Below, one piece after another: positions 16,533 through 24,711 of a stretch of 52,627 nt of DNA. Position numbers and translations under genes: made by a program. The stretch is from positions 1-52,627 of IMG/VR virus record IMGVR_UViG_3300013093_000064. The stretch is one strand, 5' to 3'. Within the stretch, counting starts at the first letter, position 1, and every line of letters starts with the position of its first letter. The DNA is from a virus. A model generated the notes under the pieces. The model was not told where the DNA came from and ran no database searches. It saw only the letters and a list, made by a program, of their open reading frames with translations.

Positions 16533-17066
16533 TCAATTATCCCAAACTTTTAAGTATTTAGCCGATTTAATAGATTTCTGTAATTCTTTTTGAGCAAAAT
16601 CTAATCGCAGTTTTGCATCATCTAATCTGGCACTCCAATTACTTATCCCAAAACTATCTTTATGTTTTAAAGCACGTTCCAAGCTGTTGCTATAGTGTAT
16701 TACGTCATTTTTAAGACGCTTAACTTCGCTGTCGGCATTGCGTATCATTGTTGCTAAATGATAATTTTTAATATGATCGCACAAGCAATAAAAAATAGCA
16801 CTTTGCTTGCCATCAAAATCATGTATAAATTCGTGGTCGTATGTTTGTAGTTGCCAATAGCCTCGGTTAGGAACTATACGCTTACTACCTATTACATATC
16901 CGCCCTGGGGCAAGGGCCATATCAACGGTACTTGTTTATTTGTGCTTATGCGATTAAATTCGCGTTGAGTCCATGCCGAAATATATTGGGTGGTGGCCGC
17001 AACTATTTGGTTAAATTCTTGTTTTGTAGGTTTATCGAATTTTTCTTCGATATGTGATGCGTCCAT
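16533..17066 (-). CDS. Hypothetical protein with C-terminal coiled coil (177 aa)
   Basis: The first 110 residues are mixed alpha/beta with aromatic residues (LIWPLPQGGYVIGSKRIVPNRGYWQLQTYDHEFIHDF). From about 110 onward it is a charged helix (SEVKRLKNDVIHYSNSLERALK ... LDFAQKELQKSIKSAKY), probably a coiled coil. It overlaps the next upstream gene by 35 bases and ends 4 bases before the putative core protein. Function is unknown. Confidence 0.55.
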   Translation of the reverse strand: MDASHIEEKFDKPTKQEFNQIVAATTQYISAWTQREFNRISTNKQVPLIWPLPQGGYVIGSKRIVPNRGYWQLQTYDHEFIHDFDGKQSAIFYCLCDHIKNYHLATMIRNADSEVKRLKNDVIHYSNSLERALKHKDSFGISNWSARLDDAKLRLDFAQKELQKSIKSAKYLKVWDN

Positions 17067-17238
17067 TTTCTTGAATTCTCAATAATACGTCCTTATTAAC
17101 CAAACTGTTAGCAAGACGTTGTTGATGCTCGTCTAATTCAGATTTTAGTATTGACTTGTTTTGCAACATGTCCAATACTTCAGCTTCCTCATTGGTAATA
17201 GGTAGTGTAATGTTATTTAAGAGTTCTACGATACGCAT
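17032..17238 (-). CDS. Hypothetical helical protein (68 aa)
   Basis: It begins MRIVELLNNITLPITNEEAEVLD and is rich in Leu, Glu and Lys, with a basic end (TYRRKIR). The pattern could be a small winged-helix-like or coiled protein, but no motif is certain. Tight packing with genes on both sides (3-base gap upstream, overlap downstream) supports translation. Confidence 0.5.
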   Translation of the reverse strand: MRIVELLNNITLPITNEEAEVLDMLQNKSILKSELDEHQQRLANSLVNKDVLLRIQENGRITYRRKIR

Positions 17239-17241
17239 AGA

Positions 17242-17499
17242 TTATTTGAGATGCGAAGCTAACAGAGTAATAATACCGGCAACTAAAACACCAAAAATAG
17301 TAGTACCAATAGTGATTATAGTTCTAAGTTGACCAGATGCATTTTTTGACAAGCTGTCTTTAATGTCAACCAGGTGGGTTTCCATTTTATCCATACGAGT
17401 TTCAAGGTTGGATAATTTGTTTTCCAAGTTGGAATATCTCTCCGCACATAATTCTACGTGTGCCTCAAGACTCTGTTTTTCAATATCAGTAGTGGCCAT
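17242..17499 (-). CDS. Coiled coil plus membrane anchor, XhlA/holin-accessory-like
   Basis: 85 residues: a heptad-rich coiled coil (about 15-50; ERYSNLENKLSNLETRMDKMETHL) followed by one C-terminal transmembrane helix (TIITIGTTIFGVLVAGIITLLA) and a short basic tail. This is the layout of XhlA-type phage membrane proteins, which work with holins and endolysins in lysis. The membership is by architecture only. A GAGAGA site precedes the ATG, and a NATAAATA-type late promoter (CATAAATA near 17586-17593) lies about 90 bases upstream. Confidence 0.6.
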   Translation of the reverse strand: MATTDIEKQSLEAHVELCAERYSNLENKLSNLETRMDKMETHLVDIKDSLSKNASGQLRTIITIGTTIFGVLVAGIITLLASHLK

Positions 17500-17578
17500 C
17501 TATCTCTCGCTGTTAGTTAGCGATGCGTTTGTTTTGCCTAAATGTGCCTTAATAATGAGCCTTAATGGTGCCGTAGCA

Positions 17579-18019
17579 TCAATAGTTATTTATGTTTTTT
17601 AAGCCAGATTTAAAGTATATGTTCTTAATTCCGCCGTGGGGATAAAAAATAGGCAACATAAAACGTGCTGTTTCTGTTAATCCACAAATAACAGGTACCT
17701 GTTCAAAACATTGTTCAAGCCCGGCAACTTGATTATTATTGACTGTGAATACATCTGCGTGTTCAACAGCAAATGCCCACATCCATACATTGTGTTCGCC
17801 TGAATACATTTCTCCAAACTCTAAATAATCTAAGTTTACAGTTTTTACCGTAGGAGGTATAACGTCATAGGGTTGTGCACCAAGGCCGATTGTTTGTAAT
17901 ACGGTTTCCCAATTACGTTGCTGGTCGCGAGTTTGTTCTGCCGTGCTACGTAGTTCACCTGTGGCTGTGATATCAACTAATGTAAATCCAGTGAAAAAAT
18001 GTAAATGCGTGGTGTCCAT
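17579..18019 (-). CDS. Conserved hypothetical phage protein (146 aa)
   Basis: The start MDTTHLHFFTGFTLVDITATGELRS at 18019 is chosen because the longer frame (to 18052) would run through the terminator stem at 18037-18068. The protein has mixed strands and helices and the segment GEMYSGEHNVWMWAFAVEHADVFT, of a kind found in T4-like cyanophage proteins of unknown function (recollection). The bases CATAAGTATT just before the ATG look like a late promoter with almost no leader. Confidence 0.55.
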   Translation of the reverse strand: MDTTHLHFFTGFTLVDITATGELRSTAEQTRDQQRNWETVLQTIGLGAQPYDVIPPTVKTVNLDYLEFGEMYSGEHNVWMWAFAVEHADVFTVNNNQVAGLEQCFEQVPVICGLTETARFMLPIFYPHGGIKNIYFKSGLKNINNY

Positions 18020-18036
18020 GCAAATACTTATGCCAC

Positions 18037-18068
18037 AAAAAAAGCACATCATAAAGATGTGCTCTTTT
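18037..18068 (-). terminator. Rho-independent terminator
   Basis: On the minus strand GAGCACATC pairs with GATGTGCTT around a TTTAT loop, followed by a run of T. It ends the transcript of the small virion-like gene at 18087-18491. Confidence 0.85.
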
Positions 18069-18086
18069 GTTATAGTTGGTTAACTA

Positions 18087-18491
18087 TTATAGTTTGAAAC
18101 CAGCTGAGCTGGAAACTGTGAAGCCACCACCAGCTACCCAAACGTTACCGTAACCACCGATGTTGCTTGATGTAGAAGCTGCTGTAATAGCTGCTGCAAC
18201 TGCTGCGTCGCTAACCCAACCACTACGCTCTAATAGAACGCTGATTTGTGGTGTGCTGTCAACTTGGTATGCTAATACTGAAGCATTACCTTCGATAACA
18301 CGTAGGATAGACTCAACTGCACCGCCTGTGTTTAATTCTGCTGCCAAGTTACCTGTTGGAGTAACAATCTTTAGAACTGACAAAGGTGCTGCGATACCTG
18401 TATTGATGATTGCGCCGTTAGCAAATGCACGACCTGCATCAACTTGTACTACACCGGCTGCGTCGCCGTTAACTCTTGTAAATGTTGCCAT
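18087..18491 (-). CDS. Small abundant-type virion protein (134 aa)
   Basis: A low-charge, Ala/Gly/Val/Ser/Thr-rich beta protein (MATFTRVNGDAAGVVQVDAG ... GGGFTVSSSAGFKL). It forms its own transcription unit: a perfect TATAAATA late promoter at 18539-18546, a strong AAGGAGAA ribosome binding site, and a terminator directly after the stop. That arrangement and the composition point to a strongly expressed decoration or tail protein. The family is not recognised by name. Confidence 0.6.
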   Translation of the reverse strand: MATFTRVNGDAAGVVQVDAGRAFANGAIINTGIAAPLSVLKIVTPTGNLAAELNTGGAVESILRVIEGNASVLAYQVDSTPQISVLLERSGWVSDAAVAAAITAASTSSNIGGYGNVWVAGGGFTVSSSAGFKL

Positions 18492-18538
18492 TTTTAATTC
18501 TCCTTAATATAATGAGCCCTTAAAGGACTACATGCATT

Positions 18539-18546
18539 TATTTATA
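18539..18546 (-). promoter_or_regulatory. T4-type late promoter TATAAATA
   Basis: A perfect TATAAATA on the minus strand, 48 bases before the ATG at 18491 and just after the stop of the 18558 gene region. There is no -35 element, as expected for gp55-type late promoters. Confidence 0.8.
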
Positions 18547-18557
18547 CAAAATAAAAA

Positions 18558-19658
18558 TTATTGTGCTCTTCCTGCAAAATTTGCAGTACTAAAAACCCCA
18601 CGATTTACCAGCTTTATAAAGCCACTTGGGGTGTCTATGTTAAATCCTTCGCCTTTAGGAACATCGCCCACAAACTGCTCTACACCCTTAACTTGGGGCT
18701 CAAGTTGATCTAATATAGCTAATTTTAATAGACTAATTGTGCTGTAGACTTTGTCTAATGCTACTAAAACGGGTTTATTTTCTTCAGCATTGACTATTTC
18801 AAACTGTGGTTTAGTCAGTTTAGTCTGTAACCATGTGCCGTCTACAGGTTGTCCGGTGGCTTTTCTATTGTAATACTGCTGTAGCCTATCCTTGGATGCC
18901 TGTGTTAAGCTGGATAAAAAAGCATCGCCGCCTGCGGCACTAAATTCGTTAACCGCACGTTTAGCATTATTTTTTAATGTAGTGGGTTCTTTCATATTAA
19001 ACTTAGTACCCATGTTGCCTGTAAATACGGTAATATATTCGTTGGTTCCAGATAGACCGCCCAAGCCCTGTAAACTTTGACGACCTACTAATGGAGACTC
19101 TTTAGACTTTTCAACTTCATTGCCATAACTGTGTACAGCAATACCCACCGGACGACCTGCAATTTCTTCGCCAATTGGTGTATTGGTAGCAACATTATAA
19201 GTAACACCATGAGGATTAGGTTTAAAAATAAACTTACCGTCTACTGGTATCAATGGTTTATCGGTCCACATCAAATCGCCCTGTACAAATCCCTTGAAGT
19301 TTGGAGGACATATACTGCCCACCGCATTAAACACCTTGGCTAATTTTTGTCCTACTTCCATGTTCTTGCCGTTCTTGGCGTAAAACTGTAGTAGCTCTTC
19401 TGCACTTGTAACTTGGCCACCGGCTTCGCCGATGTACTCTTTATAGTTCATTGTAAACTTACCGTCGGCTGTACGTCGACCAAATATAATAGCAGGACTT
19501 CCGTCCCATTTGATGCTTACAGTTTCAGGCTTTTGTACAGCACCTACCATACCTGTGATAGCATCCAAGGCCGCTTTACTACCACTGAAGATAAAATCCT
19601 CTGGATGTGGTGTACGAGCACCTTCTGTTAGATATTGTACAAATTCTAATAAAATCAT
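18558..19658 (-). CDS. KxDG (ligase-like) protein, probable internal head protein
   Basis: 366 residues. VSIKWDGSPAIIFGRR at about 47-62 contains K-x-D-G, the covalent-nucleotidyl motif I of DNA/RNA ligases. GFVQGDLMWTDKP (about 122-134) and FKPNPHGVTYNV resemble the following motifs III and IV. This matches the large T4-like phage family of unknown function with the KWDG-(S/A)-PA signature (DUF6267-like). The N-terminus MILLEFVQYLTE then G ends L-x-E, the T4 gp21 processing type. It overlaps the upstream nucleotidyltransferase-like gene by 4 bases. Catalysis has not been shown for the family as far as I know. Confidence 0.6.
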   Translation of the reverse strand: MILLEFVQYLTEGARTPHPEDFIFSGSKAALDAITGMVGAVQKPETVSIKWDGSPAIIFGRRTADGKFTMNYKEYIGEAGGQVTSAEELLQFYAKNGKNMEVGQKLAKVFNAVGSICPPNFKGFVQGDLMWTDKPLIPVDGKFIFKPNPHGVTYNVATNTPIGEEIAGRPVGIAVHSYGNEVEKSKESPLVGRQSLQGLGGLSGTNEYITVFTGNMGTKFNMKEPTTLKNNAKRAVNEFSAAGGDAFLSSLTQASKDRLQQYYNRKATGQPVDGTWLQTKLTKPQFEIVNAEENKPVLVALDKVYSTISLLKLAILDQLEPQVKGVEQFVGDVPKGEGFNIDTPSGFIKLVNRGVFSTANFAGRAQ

Positions 19659-20464
19659 TTTAATTTATCGTTTAAGTGTTTAAACCACTCTGTTGGATGT
19701 ACACTGGATTCTAATTTAGGTAGCTGACGTCCTGATTTAGTTAGATAGTCAGTAAAATCTTTTAATTTAGCATCACGTTGTGTATCATTGCGTAGTGCAT
19801 TAACGATACTTTCTACGCTGGCCATATCTTTTATTGTGCCATTGGGTACAAACATCTTGGCCATCATAGCCGGATCGTCGGTAACTAATTCATTGCTTAG
19901 TCTGTCATGTACGCCACTATTAACTGTAACCTTTACTCCTAATACTTTACCGATACTGTTAAACAACACAGCACGATCAACTCCTTTGAACTGACTATCA
20001 GGTGGCATAGCAGATAGCATAAATTTAGTCCAGGCCATTTTGTCTACGAAGTTAAAGTCACTTTGTACATAGCCATTCTTTGGATCACCGTTAATAGGAG
20101 TGCGGAAATGTACTTCGATGCCAGTCTTATCAATATAGCCGCCTTTGTACTTGCGACCTTGATTCATGATTTCGTTTTCTGGGACACCTTTGGATAGGCA
20201 GTATTGATATAACACACCTTGTAGTGCGTCTTTACTGATAATGGTAGCATCGATGGCGTAGTCTAAGTCGCCAGATGTTTCTTTTTGGCCAGTTGAGCCG
20301 ACCATATTGTTCATTAGGTCAAGGCCGGTAATTTGTTCTAAAAATTTAGTAGTAGAGGGAACATCTAATCGGTTGATACGACGGGTTAAAGGATTACCGG
20401 CAGCGTCTTTAAATACGTTACCGCCTAATCCTTTAGCTTCATCTCCGCCTTCATATAATTTCAT
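19655..20464 (-). CDS. Pol-beta-type nucleotidyltransferase, probable internal head protein
   Basis: 269 residues. GSTGQKETSGDLDYAID at 56-72 is the Gly-Ser...Asp-x-Asp signature of the DNA polymerase beta nucleotidyltransferase superfamily (two metal-binding Asp, 66 and 68). A third acidic residue is plausible in GIEVHFRTP or in DFNFVDKM. The group includes CCA-adding, poly(A) and minimal nucleotidyltransferases. The N-terminus MKLYE then GG is again of L-x-E type. The ATG is 1 base after the stop of the 839-aa gene. The next gene encodes a KxDG protein; the two may act on the same RNA or DNA ends, which is inference. Confidence 0.65.
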   Translation of the reverse strand: MKLYEGGDEAKGLGGNVFKDAAGNPLTRRINRLDVPSTTKFLEQITGLDLMNNMVGSTGQKETSGDLDYAIDATIISKDALQGVLYQYCLSKGVPENEIMNQGRKYKGGYIDKTGIEVHFRTPINGDPKNGYVQSDFNFVDKMAWTKFMLSAMPPDSQFKGVDRAVLFNSIGKVLGVKVTVNSGVHDRLSNELVTDDPAMMAKMFVPNGTIKDMASVESIVNALRNDTQRDAKLKDFTDYLTKSGRQLPKLESSVHPTEWFKHLNDKLK

Positions 20465-20465
20465 T

Positions 20466-22985
20466 TTATCTCAACGACTTTAACAATGCAGCACTGAAGT
20501 CTGTCTTAACTTCAGACAATACAGGAGGTTTATACATACGTTGACGTTGAATACTTTCAACTGTACGCATAGCTGTTAATAAAATATCTTTTAACACACC
20601 ACGTACCTGTGGCGCTAAGTTGCCGCCAGCATCATTAAACTTTTTAAACAATGCTGTAAATTCTGCTCCGCCACCAAAGCCTTGTGGTTGTGCTGGTTCT
20701 TGAGCAGGCTGTGCAGATTGTGCTGGTGCGTCTAAACCTAAGTCGCCAAATACTTTATTAATCAGCACGTCGGTAACACCTTGCTTACGTAAGAATGCTT
20801 TAACCTGTTCGCTGTCAACTGGACCTTGTCCACCAGTTGGATCAAACTCTTTGTAGTTCTTACGCCAGTTAAGATCTAACTTATCGTATGTGATCTTGTT
20901 GGCAGCAGAGTCCCAGCCTTTTTTAGCCGCATTAGCAATGCCTTGGCCAAATTTCTCAACTCCGCCAGCTACTTTGCCAACCCCGCTCTTAATAGCGTCC
21001 CATGGGCCTTCGGCAACAACACCTTCGAAGATTGCCTTAACACCTGATGCTGTTAAGTAGCAACCTTTTTGTGACATTCCACGACTTTCAGCAAGTAAAC
21101 GCATACGCATAGTTGCTTCGTAGTCAACATATTCGCTGATCATTGTTCCAACTGGAATGTATGACGAGTTTACTGTTGGCTTGGTGCCTGTGTTGCCCCA
21201 GGTTGGAGCATATTGTCCGGTACCAACCTTTGCGGCTGTATCTGCTGCTGTACCAACACCTTGGTCGTATACGTTATAATTTTCTACATTTTGCGGAAGA
21301 TGTAATTCAATACCAGTTGGCAAGTTATTTGGGTTGGTAATCATTGGATTATTATCCATGATATCCTTGACACTAATACCATTGCTCTGTGCAATCTGGC
21401 TTAGTGTTTCACCTTGTTGTACTGTGTATGGAATTAGATCTGTGCCATTGGCTTGTGTTCCGTCAATCCATGCATCGGGATTAGTCGGATCAATAGTGGT
21501 AGCATCTACACCCGGTGGTGTAACAACGCCGTTGTCTATGGCATTGTTGAGATCAGGATTCACAGGACCAATATTAACTTGTCCTGTATCAGTTGTAGTT
21601 GTAGTCTGTGTTGTTTGTGGTTGATTCAATAAGTGACTTGCACCATAAGCAAGAGCGCCAGTCTTGAAGCCTTTCCACAATGCAGAGCTTGCTTTGTCGC
21701 CCTGTAGTAATCTGTCAAATGTCTTAATACCGGCCAACAATGCAGCACCGCCAAGACCAGCACCACTGATACCTGCTAATGCAATTAAGCCAGCATAGAT
21801 AGCACCCTGGAAGATTGGATGTTGTTTACCAAACTCACGATACTTAGCAAGTGCTTGCCCAACAGCACCAGATTCACCGCCGGCGGCATTTAATAGTTTG
21901 CCTTGAATAGAGTCAACTGCTTGGTCAAATCCAGCAACTGGTGCTGATTGACTAATCTTAGTTTTAACATCGTCCCAGGCTTGTGCAACTTTCTTAGCTA
22001 CATCGCCACCTTTACCAACTAAGGTACGGTTGCTTACAGGTTCATCACCTGCATTTTGTACATTACCACCTGCGGCAGCACCATCAGCCACTGACTGGAA
22101 AATTTGTTTAATTTGATCTTGTGTTAATTCTGCTTCTGTAATCATGCGACCAATACGACTAAAACTTTCGTAGATTGGATCTTTCATGATACGTTGTTCA
22201 ATCAAGCGTTGAGCTTTTTTACTTTGCTTGCTCTCGACTTTAAGACCGCCGGATCTCATCCACATATCTTTTAACGCTGTTAACATTTCTGGATCAGAAA
22301 TTAATTGATATGGGCTATCTGGTTTTGTATGTGCAGTTACATATTTGTCCCACTCTGCTTTAAACGCAGCAGGATCTTTAAAAATTTTGTACTGTGGATC
22401 TTTGTTAGCATCTACCGCGGCCTGTTGACTACCGGCCTGTTGCTGTTGACCCTGACCGGCTGTAGCATCTTGTGCAGATGGCTGACCAGCAGCTGGTTGT
22501 TCTTTACCAGCACCAGTTTGTGCTGTAGTGCCGGCACCGGTAGTTCCGCCAGTTTGTGCTGTGGCGCCAGGAGTACCAGGAGTGCCGGGAGTACCAGCAA
22601 ATGCTTTAGCTGTGCGATCCCAACCTAATCCACCAAAGAAACCTTGTGCAAATGGATTCCCTTTTGTGCCAGGAGTACCAGGAGTACCTCCGGTTTGTGC
22701 TGTAGAGCCAGGAGTACCTCCAGTTTGACCTGTAGTACCTGCTTGGCCATTACTCTGTGTATTTGTTGGGTTAGTTTGTGTTGTGTTGGCCTGCTGATCA
22801 GCGCCGGGTGCTTGTGTATCTTGTGCAGGTTTAGCTGGTGCGTTACGTGCTAAACGACGTGCTTTTAAATTACCTACTGCGTTTGGCACACCACCAGCAA
22901 CTCTTGGATCTGTGCTGTCGTTTGGTGCATTACCGTACTCATCCAATTGACTTTCGTCAAGAACTAAAATATCATTAATCTTCAT
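20466..22985 (-). CDS. Large LysM/collagen-like internal virion protein (839 aa)
   Basis: Order of parts: a short acidic N-terminus MKINDILVLDESQLDE (ends L-x-E); a Gln/Thr/Gly/Pro-rich region with GTPGTPG-type collagen-like repeats (about 75-150); a soluble helical region (190-300); a Gly-zipper hydrophobic stretch (about 385-415, AIYAGLIALAGISGAG); a Thr-rich linker; a LysM domain (about 517-560, YTVQQGETLSQIAQSNGISVKDI), which binds peptidoglycan; and a helical C-terminal third. Internal sites of the L/I/V-x-E type (MITE|A, IFE|G, VAE|G) could allow processing into several peptides. A role inside the head or at injection is inferred. Confidence 0.6.
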   Translation of the reverse strand: MKINDILVLDESQLDEYGNAPNDSTDPRVAGGVPNAVGNLKARRLARNAPAKPAQDTQAPGADQQANTTQTNPTNTQSNGQAGTTGQTGGTPGSTAQTGGTPGTPGTKGNPFAQGFFGGLGWDRTAKAFAGTPGTPGTPGATAQTGGTTGAGTTAQTGAGKEQPAAGQPSAQDATAGQGQQQQAGSQQAAVDANKDPQYKIFKDPAAFKAEWDKYVTAHTKPDSPYQLISDPEMLTALKDMWMRSGGLKVESKQSKKAQRLIEQRIMKDPIYESFSRIGRMITEAELTQDQIKQIFQSVADGAAAGGNVQNAGDEPVSNRTLVGKGGDVAKKVAQAWDDVKTKISQSAPVAGFDQAVDSIQGKLLNAAGGESGAVGQALAKYREFGKQHPIFQGAIYAGLIALAGISGAGLGGAALLAGIKTFDRLLQGDKASSALWKGFKTGALAYGASHLLNQPQTTQTTTTTDTGQVNIGPVNPDLNNAIDNGVVTPPGVDATTIDPTNPDAWIDGTQANGTDLIPYTVQQGETLSQIAQSNGISVKDIMDNNPMITNPNNLPTGIELHLPQNVENYNVYDQGVGTAADTAAKVGTGQYAPTWGNTGTKPTVNSSYIPVGTMISEYVDYEATMRMRLLAESRGMSQKGCYLTASGVKAIFEGVVAEGPWDAIKSGVGKVAGGVEKFGQGIANAAKKGWDSAANKITYDKLDLNWRKNYKEFDPTGGQGPVDSEQVKAFLRKQGVTDVLINKVFGDLGLDAPAQSAQPAQEPAQPQGFGGGAEFTALFKKFNDAGGNLAPQVRGVLKDILLTAMRTVESIQRQRMYKPPVLSEVKTDFSAALLKSLR

Positions 22986-23229
22986 TATTTCCTCGCAACT
23001 TGCGGACTCCGCGTATGAATTTATTGGGGTCTTGCGAGCGAATACTGTTTAATAAACGACGTTCAAGCTCATCTGCTACAGCAGGGTCGTAGTTTTCTTT
23101 AATGTAATTCATTAGATTAATAGCACTTGAAATTACGTTATTAGCACGACTTTCCACGAGGTTTTCGCGGTCTTTGTGTACTAATAAGCTATCAAGCTCG
23201 TCTAATATACTACGAGTACGTTTTTGCAA
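22975..23229 (-). CDS. Hypothetical helical protein (84 aa)
   Basis: It begins MQKRTRSILDELDSLLVHKD, is charged and fully helical, and ends KLRGNNED. The last bases overlap the start of the 839-aa gene by 11 bases. A CATAAATA late motif lies about 15-25 bases upstream (near 23248-23255). It may be part of the head module. No family is recognised. Confidence 0.55.
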   Translation of the reverse strand: MQKRTRSILDELDSLLVHKDRENLVESRANNVISSAINLMNYIKENYDPAVADELERRLLNSIRSQDPNKFIRGVRKLRGNNED

Positions 23230-23262
23230 GATCTACTCCAATTTAGTTATATTTATGTGGAG

Positions 23263-24708
23263 TTATTCTGATTTGGCTTTTAGTCCGGCCAGCATACTCT
23301 TTAGTTTGCTACTGTCTACTGTAGCACTCGGAGGTGGGCCTGCGTCTTTTTCTACGTCAAACCCGTCTTTTGCCTTGCTTTCCCATGGTGCTACTGTAGT
23401 TGTAGTTTTAATCTGATTCATAATATTGTTGGCAACACGTGGAGGACCACCTTGAGTAATAAAGTCCTGTTGTGCTTCTGGTCCTGGATCAGTAATACGC
23501 ATAGTTTCAATGTTGTACTCTAAGTCAATCTTTTGTCCTACACCTGTAGAGCTACGTGACTTCATACACTGAATTTGATAACGCCCACGTTCTTTCATAG
23601 CACGGCTTGTAAAGATACCAAACACGTTATCTGCTGTATTAATCTTAGAGATACCACCAGCAATATGACTATGGTCAAATTCAATTTCTTCAACAGCTGA
23701 ACGATTCAACTGCGATGCTGTTACTAACAATACATTAAGCTCTTGCGATAAGTTACGCAGTTCCTCTGCTACATACTTGTCTTTGATAAACTGATCGTTG
23801 GGGTTAACTTTAACTGATACCGGCATAACCAAGTCTAAGTAGTCAACCATAACAAAGTCTACCTTATTGTTTGTTTGGATTTGATACTCTTTGATAAAGC
23901 TACGAATATCATTTACGTTACTCTGTGCTGGTAGTGCCTTGATTCGATACTTACCGGCTTTTTTACCCACCATCTTGACTTTGAGTTCTGTAGTATCAAT
24001 GTCCTTGCGAATCTCTTTTGTGCCCATACCTGTTAACATAGCATCTGTTCTTAGAGCACATAATTCTTCGCTCAATTCTAAACTAATATATACTCCCGAT
24101 AGTCCTTGTTGTAACCACGACAAAGCTATGTTCATCATAACCAACGATTTACCTGAACCCGATCCGCCGGCAAAAATATTAAGTTCTCCGCGACTCATAC
24201 CGCCATACAAGATTTTGTCCATAGTAGGCCAACCTGTTGATACTTGGCCACCTGAATTGTAATACTTGTCGATACGTGTTTTGGGATCAGCAAAATAGTC
24301 TGTGCCCAGGTCTTTGGTTAAACTAATCTGTACTGCATCTTTGATAATTTTTTCTACAGGATCATAGTCACCCTTTTCCAACAAGTCTGCTGACTTTAGG
24401 ATAGCACGTTCCAATTCCATACGCCGAGTAAACGATTCAAACTCCTGCATAAACCAATCGTGATGTCCTTCAACTGTTTCCGGAACTGGTTTGAGTTCTA
24501 CTCCTGTTACTGCACGAATTTGTTCATAAGTAGGCAATGTCTTGTGATCATTGCTGTGTTGTTTAAGAAAATCGGCCACAGCTCTTAGGCTACGATCGAA
24601 GTTTTCTGGATTATAAATGTTCTGTACACGCACATAGCTTTGTGCATCTGTCAGCATCATTTCTAAAAATAGTTTTTGTAATTCTGTTGAATATTCTTTT
24701 GTTGACAT
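23263..24708 (-). CDS. Replicative DNA helicase, DnaB/gp41-like
   Basis: 481 residues, the length of T4 gp41. The RecA-like core starts with Walker A GGSGSGKS (about 181-188), followed by Walker B FVMVDYLDLV, motif H3 (LLVTASQLNRSA) and the arginine-finger region (MKSRSSTGVGQKIDLEYN). The N-terminal domain (residues 1-150) is helical, as in gp41. It unwinds the lagging strand template ring-fashion together with the primase encoded just upstream. The gap to the primase stop is 3 bases. No clear ribosome binding site is seen, so translation is probably coupled. Confidence 0.92.
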   Translation of the reverse strand: MSTKEYSTELQKLFLEMMLTDAQSYVRVQNIYNPENFDRSLRAVADFLKQHSNDHKTLPTYEQIRAVTGVELKPVPETVEGHHDWFMQEFESFTRRMELERAILKSADLLEKGDYDPVEKIIKDAVQISLTKDLGTDYFADPKTRIDKYYNSGGQVSTGWPTMDKILYGGMSRGELNIFAGGSGSGKSLVMMNIALSWLQQGLSGVYISLELSEELCALRTDAMLTGMGTKEIRKDIDTTELKVKMVGKKAGKYRIKALPAQSNVNDIRSFIKEYQIQTNNKVDFVMVDYLDLVMPVSVKVNPNDQFIKDKYVAEELRNLSQELNVLLVTASQLNRSAVEEIEFDHSHIAGGISKINTADNVFGIFTSRAMKERGRYQIQCMKSRSSTGVGQKIDLEYNIETMRITDPGPEAQQDFITQGGPPRVANNIMNQIKTTTTVAPWESKAKDGFDVEKDAGPPPSATVDSSKLKSMLAGLKAKSE

Positions 24709-24711
24709 AGT

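Noticed and set aside
22528-22735. Repeats as a possible CRISPR array
   Set aside because: The repeats are in-frame GTP/GTPG codons without spacers of regular length and no cas genes are present.
22412-22853. Long frames opposite and within the 839-aa gene's GTPGTPG region
   Set aside because: They result from low-complexity repeats; only the long minus-strand frame has a start signal and tight spacing to its neighbours.
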